Assembly (NCBI GenBank): GCA_030220185.1
Contig: JASPKZ010007250.1
Location: 1,029,001-1,093,000, forward strand
Length of the DNA: 64,000 nt
Source: Diploptera punctata
Taxonomy: Eukaryota > Arthropoda > Insecta > Blattodea > Blaberidae
Direction of reading: 5' to 3'
Part shown: positions 55,596 to 64,000 of the stretch, piece by piece
Position numbering within the stretch: the stretch's first letter is position 1
How the letters are laid out: the number at the start of each line of letters is the position of its first letter
Program-made: the position numbers and the translations under genes
The notes under the pieces: model-generated
Databases searched by the model: none
Told to the model about the DNA's origin: nothing
Seen by the model: only the letters and a program-made list of their open reading frames with translations

Positions 55596-55862
55596 AGTTA
55601 GTTAAGTCTCATAGACTGTGATGGGTAAGGCTTGTGGTACGAATGGGGAATGAAAACATTGGAAACTCATTGTAAGAAAACCAGAGGGAAAGCGCCCAGT
55701 AAGGACGTTAATGAGGTGGAAGAATAACATTAACCATGATTTGAGGGAAGTAAATTATACAGCTGATGATTGGAAAAAATTAACCCAGGATAGGGATATA
55801 TGGAGAGCTTATGTCCGTACGGCCATGTACTTACTGGTTCGATAGTTCCAGTGAGTTAATTA
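55596..55862 (+). mobile_element. LINE-A 3' part repeated in tandem
   Basis: Begins with a second GTTAAGTCTCATAGACTG and runs to GAGTTAATTAGTAA, the tail form shared with copy 1. It is therefore the original end of the duplicated LINE-A, with the preceding segment inserted before it. Confidence 0.82.
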
Positions 55863-56340
55863 GTAACAAATTTAAAATTATAAAAGTGTTACCTTGTTAC
55901 GACGTCTCCTCAACATTGTAAAATATTAACTCACTGAGGCCTTTCGGGAATTAGCCCCATCATCAGCAGAAGGAGCAGGACATAGATCTGAACCTGAATG
56001 CAATACCACGAATCTTATTTATTTTCATTAGTTAGGTAGGTAGTACATTTTAATTCTGTAGATGTATTATTGACATTGTGTAAGTGTAAATCCATATTTA
56101 TTTAGTTGTGTGGTATATTCATGTTTTAACAGTTTCGTGCACTTCTTTAAAATTTCGTGCATGATCTTAATTTCTTATTTTAATTTCTCATTTTTTATGT
56201 TTGTTGATATAATTTACATGCTGGAATTTTGTTTTATCTTCCTGTTAAACTCTGTATTTCGTTCTAACGCTACATGTTCAAGTATTTCTTTATCTCTCCA
56301 TAACACATACATTATCCAGTTCTTTGTCGTCATTTTAGCG

Positions 56341-56342
<2 letters not shown>

Positions 56343-56419
<77 letters not shown>

Positions 56420-56425
56420 GTTGTT
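56343..56425. repeat. (TTA)n microsatellite
   Basis: Trinucleotide block ending in (TTG)n at the SINE head. Confidence 0.95.
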
Positions 56426-56777
56426 GTCCACCGCTGTGCTCTCCAGGTAGCGTGCTGCCTTGTCACGCAGCGGGCCCGGGTTCGATCCCCGGTCGGGGCA
56501 GTTTTTCTGGGTGAGGTTTTTATCGGGGTTTTTCCTCACCTGTAAGACAAATGTCAGGAAAACTTTAAGGCCCAAACGGTCCCCGAAATCATATGGTCAT
56601 CATCATCATCATCATAATCGTCACCTTTATCATTATCATCATCATCATCCTTCACCGGTGTGAAAAGCAACGGGAAGCTACCACACCTACAATTCCCTAG
56701 TAAACCTGCAAGCATAGCATGAAAATGCTATGATTGTAGTGAAAGACCTGCCCTCAGGCAGAATTACTATGGATGGA

Positions 56778-56778
<1 letters not shown>
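56426..56778 (+). mobile_element. SINE-1, full length
   Basis: All landmarks present (box A slightly worn: GTGCTCTCCAGG; box B GGTTCGATCCC). It landed in a (TTA)n run that continues on its right, so any target duplication is masked. Confidence 0.92.
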
Positions 56779-56859
<81 letters not shown>

Positions 56860-56860
56860 C
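56779..56860. repeat. (TTA)n microsatellite
   Basis: Continuation of the run interrupted by SINE-1. Confidence 0.95.
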
Positions 56861-56889
56861 GTACTGGCTAGACACCGAAAAGTATCATG

Positions 56890-56894
<5 letters not shown>

Positions 56895-56950
<56 letters not shown>
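56895..56950. repeat. (TA)n microsatellite
   Basis: About 28 TA units ending exactly where a truncated SINE-1 begins. Confidence 0.97.
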
Positions 56951-56953
<3 letters not shown>

Positions 56954-57135
56954 TATGGCCATCATCGTCATCATCATCCTTATCATTATCATCATCATTA
57001 TCATCCTTCACCGTGTGGAAAGCAACGGGAAGCTACCTCACGTACAATTCCCTAGTAAAGCTGCAAGCATAGCATGAAAATGCTATGATTGCAGTGAAGG
57101 ACCTGCCTTCGGGCAGAATTACTATGGATGGATGT
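56951..57135 (+). mobile_element. SINE-1, 5'-truncated
   Basis: Starts at ATCATATGGCCATCATC, lacks the tRNA-like head, keeps both hairpins and the tail, then runs into (GT)n. Confidence 0.9.
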
Positions 57136-57395
57136 GTGTGTGTGTGTTTTAACGCTCTACTGACGACGATTTTTTTCCGGAATCAAACCTGGCATATAGC
57201 ATGGCGTCAGCAATTTTAGAATTTCTCAACGAAACTCAGTATATGTTATTAGATTAAAACGAAAAATGCATTCAGAATATCTCAACAAATACCGACCATA
57301 AGAATAGGGGAGGGTTATCTGAAAGCGCTAATTAAAAAATTTCCTCTAGCAGCCGCCCTTTTCGTTACCTCTTAACGAAACTGGATGCACACAAT

Positions 57396-57825
57396 TAATT
57401 GGACTGTTATGCATCAACCGGCTAAAATATTATGTTGATGCCATCTGTTGCACTGGCTCATGAAGTAAGTGTATGTACACTCTCAACGCCAAATATTTAA
57501 ATACAGCCTTATTATTAAAGGAAAATGTAAACGCCATCAGTCCTATCAGAGATTGCGTACCGGTATATGTTTTGCAACAAACGACTGTGAAACCAGATCT
57601 TCATAAATGCTAATCTAAATTTTGCGTCATGCAGCTAAGCGCCAAGTGTTCCCGCTCTTACATTGTTATGCATAACTGTCAAACAAGGAAAATAACTTGC
57701 AATATCCAGTACTGTTAGTTTGGCTCTGTAATAAATAGTGAAGATAGACTTAAACTTTAAATGCATTTTTCTCGAAACTTACTTAATGGCGCATAGCCGG
57801 TTGATGCATAACGCCGTCCAATTAT
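57396..57825. mobile_element. 430-bp MITE with about 28-bp inverted ends
   Basis: TAATTGGACTGTTATGCATC and CAACCGGCTA at the left recur inverted at 57793-57825 (TAGCCGGTTGATGCATAACG). No coding. Confidence 0.7.
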
Positions 57826-57848
57826 CAAAAGTAATAAGTAAAGTAAAG

Positions 57849-58025
57849 TAACATATAGACAAAAATGGAAGCAACACATAGACAGAATGAATGAAGATAG
57901 ATATCCAAAACAACTAACAAAATACAAACCTAAAGGCACCCGAGATGTGGGCAGACCTAGAAAGAGATGGGCTGAAGTCGGAACGGGTCAGCAGACCTAA
58001 TCCATGAATGCAGATGATGATGATG
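57849..58025 (+). mobile_element. LINE-C 3'-end insertion
   Basis: AAGTAAAGTAAAG at 57836-57848 and 58026-58038 flank it. Contains HRQNERRYPKQL-type text, DVGRPRKRW, hairpin GGTCAGCAGACC (about 57984-57995) and (GAT)n. The target is the simple-sequence tail of the SINE-2 on its right. Confidence 0.85.
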
Positions 58026-58232
58026 AAGTAAAGTAAAGCAATCCCACTACAGGCCTCGGGAGGCCCTTGGGGTAGGTAGGAGGTTAAGGCTCCTACTTTT
58101 CTGGACAATCGGCACTTGATGTCAGCCGGGTTGTCAGCCCTGCGTGACGGCTGCCTTTACCCCAAGAACAAAGTCTGGTACTCATTTCAGTTAGAGGCTG
58201 AGTCGACCCCAGGGACATAGTGCCGCAGTAAT
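58026..58232 (-). mobile_element. SINE-2, head missing
   Basis: Reverse copy from the (AGTAA)n tail complement through GGCCTCGGGAGGCC and the core, ending at GACATAGTGCCGCAG. The tRNA-like head is absent (5' truncation). Confidence 0.88.
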
Positions 58233-58313
58233 ATATTATAAAATTACAATAGGAAGTAGCATTATGAGGTTCTTCTTAATAAATAAGGCGAGTCCCTGCA
58301 TCTTATTTCATAA

Positions 58314-58467
58314 AAGTTGAGTTATTTTAGGACATGTTTCAAAATTCTTCAGTATATGCAGACTGTTTACGTTGTCGGCCCTGGATATCGACTCAAAAAT
58401 CAGCCTGGACAAGCTAAAGATGAAACACAAGTGTATTGAAACATGTCCTAAAAAAACTCGACTTTTT
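58314..58467. mobile_element. Short inverted-repeat element
   Basis: AGTTGAGTTATTTTAGGACA at the left faces TGTCCTAAAAAAACTCGACTT at the right: about 29-bp ends around about 95 bp. Confidence 0.6.
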
Positions 58468-58981
58468 AAAGCTACTAGCTAATACCCGACGTGCGCTGCT
58501 ACGCCTAAATAAATTAAAATTAACATACTTTTATGTTTATTTGAATAATTGAAACGAAAAATAATTATAAACTTATATTTTTAGATATCCCGTGCTGATA
58601 AACCATCGTTACCCGGGAATCTACTTTTCCCGATCTTCTTGACATAAATGAGCTGAAATACGAAAATGAATGTGTTTTATGTTTAGTTAAATAAGTAAAA
58701 GAAAAGTTTATATCGAAATTATTTTAGATACCCCGTGCTGTTTACGCGGCATTGTCCGGGAATCTACTCAACCCGATCGTCTTGGCTTAAATGAGCTAAA
58801 AGACAAAATTCATTATTGTGAGTTATCCGTAAAAGAATACCCGCTATTTGCTTCTATGCTTGCACAGGAATATATGTACTTGTCTCGATCTTCTTGGCAA
58901 CAATGAAAGACAAAAATGGTTAATGAGTTATTCGTAAGAAGACGAAAGTTTCTTGCCTCTCTTTCATTTTGGGGAATTATA

Positions 58982-60482
58982 CTTACTTACTTACTCACTG
59001 GCACTATCGAACCCGAAGGTTCATGGCCGCGCGGACATAAGCTCTCCATACATCCCTATCCTGAGCTAATGCTTTCCAATCATTCTCTGTATAATCTACT
59101 TCCCTTAAATCATAGTTAATGTTGTTCTCCCACCTCATTCTTGGTCTACCAACTGGGCGTTTTCCCTCTGGCTTTCCTACAAGAAGCTTCCATGCACGTC
59201 TTTCATTCCCCATACGCGCAACATGTCCTGCCCACCGCAGTCTACGAGACTTAACTGTTCTTATTATATCTGGCTTCCTATAAAGACCATGTAGTTCATT
59301 GTTATGTAGTCTTCTCCATTCACCTGTCTGTTCATCTCTCTTTGGTCCAAAAAATTTCCTAAGAACCCTATTCTCAAATACTCGTAATCTCCTTTCCTCC
59401 CTTAAAGTAAGAGTCCATGTTTCGCACCCATATAATATAACTGGTAGAATAATAGTTTTATATATTTTCAGTTTAACGTTTTTTGAAAGGAGTTGGGACA
59501 TCAAAAGTCTCTGCAATGCATAATAGCATGCATTTCCAGAATTGAGTCTATGTTTCATTTCTTTGTGCATCTCATTCCTATTTGTGATTATTGTTCCTAG
59601 GTATTTGAATTCAGCCACTTCCTCAAAATTTCCCTCATTTGTCATTAGCTGTCCATTTCCATTATATACTGAATTTCTACGTGTGACCATATATTTAGTT
59701 TTACTGATATTTACTTCCAGTCCTAATTTCTTAGTGTTACTCAATAGTGTGTGCGTGTTGGCCTTTAGTATCTCTTCGCTATCGGCCAGTAGTACTACAT
59801 CATCAGCATAAACTAACAGCTTATTAATACCATTGAGTTGTAAGCCTTCCTCATTCTCTAAAGATTTAATGGCATGCTCTAGTACAAAATTAAATAGTAG
59901 AGGAGATAGTGCATCTCCTTGCTTCAACCCATTCTGGATTTCAAAAGTGTCTGAAAACTGTTTGCCTACACGCACCCTACTCTTTGAGCCATTTAGACAC
60001 ATTCGTATAAGTCTAACTAACTTTTTAGGAATTCCGAACTCCAGCAGGATACTATATAACTTCTCCCTCTTAATTGAATCATATAGTTGATGTACAGTAC
60101 CATTATATTTCCATTTCTTCTCTAAAATCTGTCTTATACTGAAAATCTGATCTGTTGTAGACCTGTTTCTTCTAAATGCACATTGATGATCTCCTAGAAT
60201 GTCATCAATATAGGGAGTAAGTCTGCTTACTAATATATTTGTTAGAATTTTGTACGAAGTTGAAAGTAATGAGATGCCCCTGTAGTTGTTGCAATCAGTT
60301 TTATCTCCTTTCTTATAAATTGGTATGATAATTGATTCCTTCCATTCACCTGGAAGAGCTTCTTTTCCCAAATCATACTAAGCAACCAGCGTATCTTGTC
60401 CATCAATTTTTCTCCCCCTGATTTTATCAGTTCTGCTGGGATCTCATCTGAACCTGATGCTTTATACATCTTCAATTTTTCA
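58982..60482 (-). mobile_element. LINE-A, 1.5 kb 5'-truncated insertion
   Basis: TTTGGGGAATTATA at 58968-58981 and 60483-60496. (GTAA)n tail complement at the left. The 5' truncation lies in the RT fingers (IEKLKMYKASGSDE). Youngest-looking LINE-A by frame integrity. Confidence 0.93.
59004..60371 (-). pseudogene. LINE-A reverse transcriptase, 455 codons open but missing motif A
   Basis: Fingers (NNYRGISLLSTSYKILTNIL, residues 28-47), motif B (QGDALSPLLF, 151-160), motif C (VYADD, 187-191), post-palm (LEVNISKTKYM), C-terminal WAGHVARM and KRPVGRPRMRW, stop about 10 bases from the tail. After residue 97 (genomic 60081/60080) seven codons present at 33827-33847 are absent, including the catalytic Asp and the steric-gate aromatic. 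A one-base loss near 60372 separates the upstream frame (60475-60242). Enzymatically dead. Confidence 0.93.
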
Positions 60483-60562
60483 TTTGGGGAATTATATATG
60501 AATCAAATTCTACTTTTATGAAATCGTCGCGGACTTTTTTTTAGAGCTTTTTGAGATATTCA

Positions 60563-61138
60563 ATTCTTCTTCTTCTTCACTTCCTGGTTTAGGCAAGAGT
60601 TGCCTGTTCCGTCTTCACTAATAGATCTAAGACCATCTCTTCCGAGAACGTCCGACACCTCTTCTTCCTCTTGGAAAATAATGGAAGATTGTATTTGGTA
60701 ATCTTCTTTCTTCCATTCTTTCTACATGTTCTTTCCACTGTATCTTGTTGTTAAATATATTTTCTTTTATGGAGTAGATCTGCAGTTCTTCGCGGATACC
60801 CTTTTTTCTTATCTGGTCCATTCTAGTTCAGTCTTTTACTCTTCTTAAATATTTAATCTCGGCTGCTTGGATTTTACTTTCTTGTTTGGTAGTGGTAATC
60901 CAAGATTCACTCCCATACAAAAGGACAGGGACAGCCATTGTTTTATAAAATTTTAATTTTGTTTGTTTATGGGCTTTATTATTTAATGTTCTATTTATTG
61001 TACCACAAATAGCTTGAAACTGATGTGTTTTGTGTTCAATATCTTTATCATACCCATAGCTGATGTCACATCCTAAATATTTAAAGTGGGATACTTGTTC
61101 GATAATTTCGTCTCTAATTACTATTTTTGCACGCATTC
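60563..61138 (-). mobile_element. LINE-B, 5'-truncated
   Basis: (TTC)n tail complement, hairpin AGGCAAGAGTTGCCT (about 60592-60606), then frames 60821-60627 (IRKKGIREELQIYSIKENIF, GRRGVGRSRKRW) and 61136-60828 (VSHFKYLGCDISYGYDKDIE, MAVPVLLYGSESW), separated by one stop. Sits at ATTCAATTC in HR, like the LINE-B scrap in HR copy 2. Confidence 0.9.
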
Positions 61139-61400
61139 TATGGATATTAATTTTGTGAATTCGTTATGGTTTAGGCAGCGTAAGCCATTTAAGCATCCAA
61201 AGAGCTACTTTTTTCAAATTTTCCACTATAAAGGTTGATTTTAAGGGTGTAGGAGTTGAATATCACAACACCTTTATAGCCTATGTTCATCCCGGGATTC
61301 TCCTGAACATGTTGCAAAAAGCCCCATCACAATCGGATCAACTGTATGGCCGCACATAAAGTACGAACAAACAAAAAACGTACATTTTTATATATTAGAA

Positions 61401-62106
61401 GATACAACAGACTCGCGTTATGTATTTAAAAAGAATTATATATTCCGTAAACCTGCAAAATCTGAGCATAAATTGAACTTGCTGTGGAATTCGCTTAGTT
61501 TACGCAATTCCTGCAGTGCACTTGTGTAATTTCTTGGTTTATTTTCATGGAACAGATGCATGTGTGATGTTTGATGTATTGCTGCTCAGTTTGATGGTGT
61601 TCTTCAGTTAAACGAACGCTGGAATTTAAAAACTATTTCCAATGGCGATGAGCCAGAAAAAATAAAAAAGAAGAAATCCTGGCTAGTTGCCAAAAATGTA
61701 CGGCAGCGTACATATTGTTGTTACCAGACCGCGATACACCAATTAACCAGCAGAGGCGCATTTGTTTCTTTCTTATTATAGACGTTTTAACATCAAAGAT
61801 TATATCGTGTCTAGAATCGTTGATTGTCTCCAGTAGTTTCTAAATTCCTATTGTGTTTATCATGTTTTGTTTTTCCTTTCATGTCCTAGTCCTCAAAATA
61901 CTGTTACGGTCTGTAAACATTTCCCCCTTCCTAGTCGTCCCAAAGATCTTTTACCATTTGGTTGGTATTTTAAAATTGTTCAGGAATCCTGGATCCGGAC
62001 ATTCGGTCCACATGTTGAAAAAATAAGCCTTAACGATCCCAATCATAAAGATATGCTACAATTATATAAAAATTAAATATTTTAAATTAAAAAATCTAAA
62101 TATAAT
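61401..62106. other. No gene seen
   Basis: Mixed composition. The 69-codon frame at 61867-62076 has no recognised motif. Confidence 0.45.
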
Positions 62107-62757
62107 TTTGATGAAGTGACTGAAATCAAATACCTAGGAAAATGATTAGAAATAGGAATTAGATGCACAAAGTAATTAAACATAGGCTCAATTCTGGAAA
62201 TACATGCTATTATGCAATGCAGACTCTTGATTTCCCAACTCCTTTCAAAAAAACGTTAAACTGAAAATATATAAAACTAATGTTCTACCAGTTATATTAG
62301 CCTATGTGGATGCGAAACTTAGACTCTTGTTTTAAGGGAGGAAATGAGATAACGAGTATTTGAGAATGAAGTTCTTAGGAAGATTGTTGGACCAAAGAGA
62401 GATGAACAGACAGGTGAATGGAGAAGACTGCATAACAATAAATTACATGGTCTTTATAGGAAGCCAGATATAATGAGAACAGTTAAGTCTCGTAGACCGC
62501 GATGGGCAGAACATGTGGCACGAATGGGGAATGAAAGACGTGCATGGAAGCTTCTTGTAGGAAAATCAGAGGGAAAACGCCCAGATGGTAGACCAAGAAT
62601 GAGGTGGGAGAATAACGTAACTATGATTTGAGGGAAGTAGATTATACAGGGGATGATTGGAAAACATTGGCTCAGGATAGGGATGTATGGAGAGATTATG
62701 TCCGTGCGGCCATGAACCTACGGGTTCTATAGTGCCAGTGAGTTAGTTAGTTAGTTA
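62107..62757 (+). mobile_element. LINE-A 3' part
   Basis: From VTEIKYLG-type text to the GAGTTAGTTAGTTAGTTA tail, with several breaks. Confidence 0.88.
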
Positions 62758-63375
62758 TGCATTTCGTAGCTTTGGTAATCACTAAGTTTGATACAGATCA
62801 CAAGCAGGTAAGTCGCAAGGTTCCCTTCTTATTTGCATATTGTTCAAGGTGTTCTTGTGTAAGTCAATGAAAAATTACATTGTAAAGAAATCCTACAAGA
62901 AATCCATGAAGACATATTACGTTATGTGTTAAAACAGATGAGTCTGCACTTGTTGGTGCCATGAATGAATATGACGTCACTTATTGTAAAAACGTGCAGA
63001 CTACATTATTACTTTGCAGTCGTTTGTTTCGCATACACGTGCTTCTTAATACTTCTGCAAATTACGGCATTTTGTTTACATTTTTATTTCGAAACAAATG
63101 TTAACTTCATCTGAAATCCTCAACGAACACATTTTTATTTCACTGAAAGTATTATGTGTGTTATTTATCTTCTCTTGAAGGAGTGGAAAGTCATGTTTAT
63201 TTTACGTAACAGTTTTTAAAAAATGTGTCTGTATGGGGTTTGACGTCTAGAAAATGGCATTGTTTTTGCTATTACTCCGAATAGGCGGAAAATATGTTAA
63301 CTAACACGCTGTCTTTCTCTTCCTTACTATGTTGCCACTTCCTGTCCTCTTTATATATTCTTTGTATGGCAGGTA
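62758..63375. other. No gene seen
   Basis: Nothing recognised. Confidence 0.45.
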
Positions 63376-63530
63376 GAGCATATGTAACATATGTTTGTCC
63401 TGTTTAATATGACTATTATTGTAATTTTTTGTATTTATATGTAACATATGCTTGTTCTGGTGAGTGGAAGAGAAGGCCACATGGCCTTAACTCCACCAGG
63501 CTAAATAAATCTATTCTATTCTATTCTAGA
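63376..63530 (+). mobile_element. LINE-G 3' end with (ATTCT)n tail
   Basis: ACATATGTTTGTCCTG, GAGTGGAAGAGAAGGCCACA, hairpin AAGGCCACATGGCCTT (63473-63488), ACTCCACCAGGC, then TCTATTCTATTCTATTCT. Confidence 0.85.
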
Positions 63531-64000
63531 GAGCTGACAAATGCTATGGATTTTAATGGTCCGTCCCTCTAGGCGGTCATTGGCAGAATTACTAATTTGA
63601 CAACCCTGTTACTATTGGGGTTACGTGTAGGAATGGGGTGTCCCTTCTCATTACATGTTGCACTTGTGATTTATTGTGAGGCTGGTAACGGAGAGACGAC
63701 AAATACTGTGATTTAAAATGATTCGACCGCTTGAGCGTTCCGTGCTTACATGACTAATTTGACAACCATGTTAAGATCTTTCACACGTGTTTAGGGATTC
63801 TCCGCCCACACTTAAAACTGATCCATTTCAGTACGTGATCAGATATACAGTCTTCTCCTACATCCCTTCCACAGATCCTAGTGCTAAAACTCTTCCTCTC
63901 CGCCCGTGCGAAGTTACTTGGTGTTGCAATAGTAGAGTTCTTTGGACCACAAAAAGATGGAGTAGGAGTCGACATTCAGGACCGACGACTTAAAAACCAA
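63531..64000. other. No gene seen
   Basis: TAATTTGACAACC occurs twice (about 63593 and 63751). Two overlapping 64-68 codon frames near the edge lack recognisable motifs. Confidence 0.45.

Larger units (their letters stand above)
51985..56340 (+). repeat. Tandem duplication, copy 2
   Basis: Direct repeat of 47490-51840 in the same order. It holds insertions that copy 1 lacks: a LINE-C (52499-53051), a compound insertion within its LINE-A (54231-55116, including SINE-3) and an extra LINE-A segment. Confidence 0.82.
58480..61400 (-). repeat. HR dispersed repeat, copy 3, hosting two LINEs
   Basis: TACCCGACGTGCGCTGCTAC at the left; (ACAAAC) and GGCCGCACATAAAGTACG at the right. The pieces outside the LINEs (58480-58981, 60483-60562, 61139-61400) are colinear with 16160-17020 reversed. 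An internal unit (CCGGGAATCTAC, GATCNTCTTGGC) occurs three times. Confidence 0.62.

Overview
The window is eukaryotic nuclear DNA from an arthropod, most likely an insect. It is AT-rich and dominated by decayed non-LTR retrotransposons (LINEs), tRNA-headed SINEs, small terminal-inverted-repeat DNA elements and microsatellites. The style of the LINE C-termini (WAGHVARM ... GKRPVGRP ... RW) and the many (TTA)n-tailed CR1-like 3' ends recall cockroach and other polyneopteran genomes. That is an inference, and genus cannot be read from the sequence. I found no host protein-coding gene. The only cellular gene I can support is an intron-containing tRNA-Tyr(GTA) at 43349-43445. Family names below (LINE-A to LINE-I, SINE-1 to SINE-3, R1, R2, HR) are local labels.

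Layout. 1-9300: SINE-1 copies, LINE-A and LINE-C fragments, the first R1 repeat and a chimeric SINE. 9300-14815: a CR1-like LINE-F hosting another LINE, LINE-A/B scraps, R1, and LINE-G hosting a SINE-2. 15200-20900: a tandem array built from a SINE/LINE junction, an HR repeat, LINE-A nested in LINE-A, LINE-B. 21200-27150: pogo-like TIR elements (one hosting an R1 dimer), several SINE-2 copies, R2. 27200-31300: LINE tails and microsatellites. 31300-34944: a LINE-A 3' fragment head to head with the only LINE-A that keeps both endonuclease and RT. 35270-39330: pogo-like, Tc1-like and mariner-like remnants, HR, R2 and a MITE. 39600-42900: the most open LINE-E, then LINE-G and LINE-A. 43349: tRNA-Tyr and a large foldback. 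44800-47340: a LINE-C/LINE-A/LINE-C block and LINE-D hosting R2. 47490-56340: a diverged direct tandem duplication with different insertions in each copy. 56340-64000: SINEs, MITEs, and an HR repeat hosting LINE-A and LINE-B.

Many insertion boundaries can be placed exactly, because target-site duplications are visible and several are confirmed by an unoccupied paralogous site inside the window (Tc1 at 49778, LINE-C at 52499, SINE-2 at 13917). The elements are related by parasitism rather than by a pathway. LINE reverse transcriptases, all broken here, are the plausible source of the machinery that moved the SINEs, and full-length relatives elsewhere would have moved the short TIR elements. 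The strongest unexplained signal is a 339-bp block (48142-48480 and 53186-53524) that is about 99% identical between two duplicated copies whose flanks are much more diverged.
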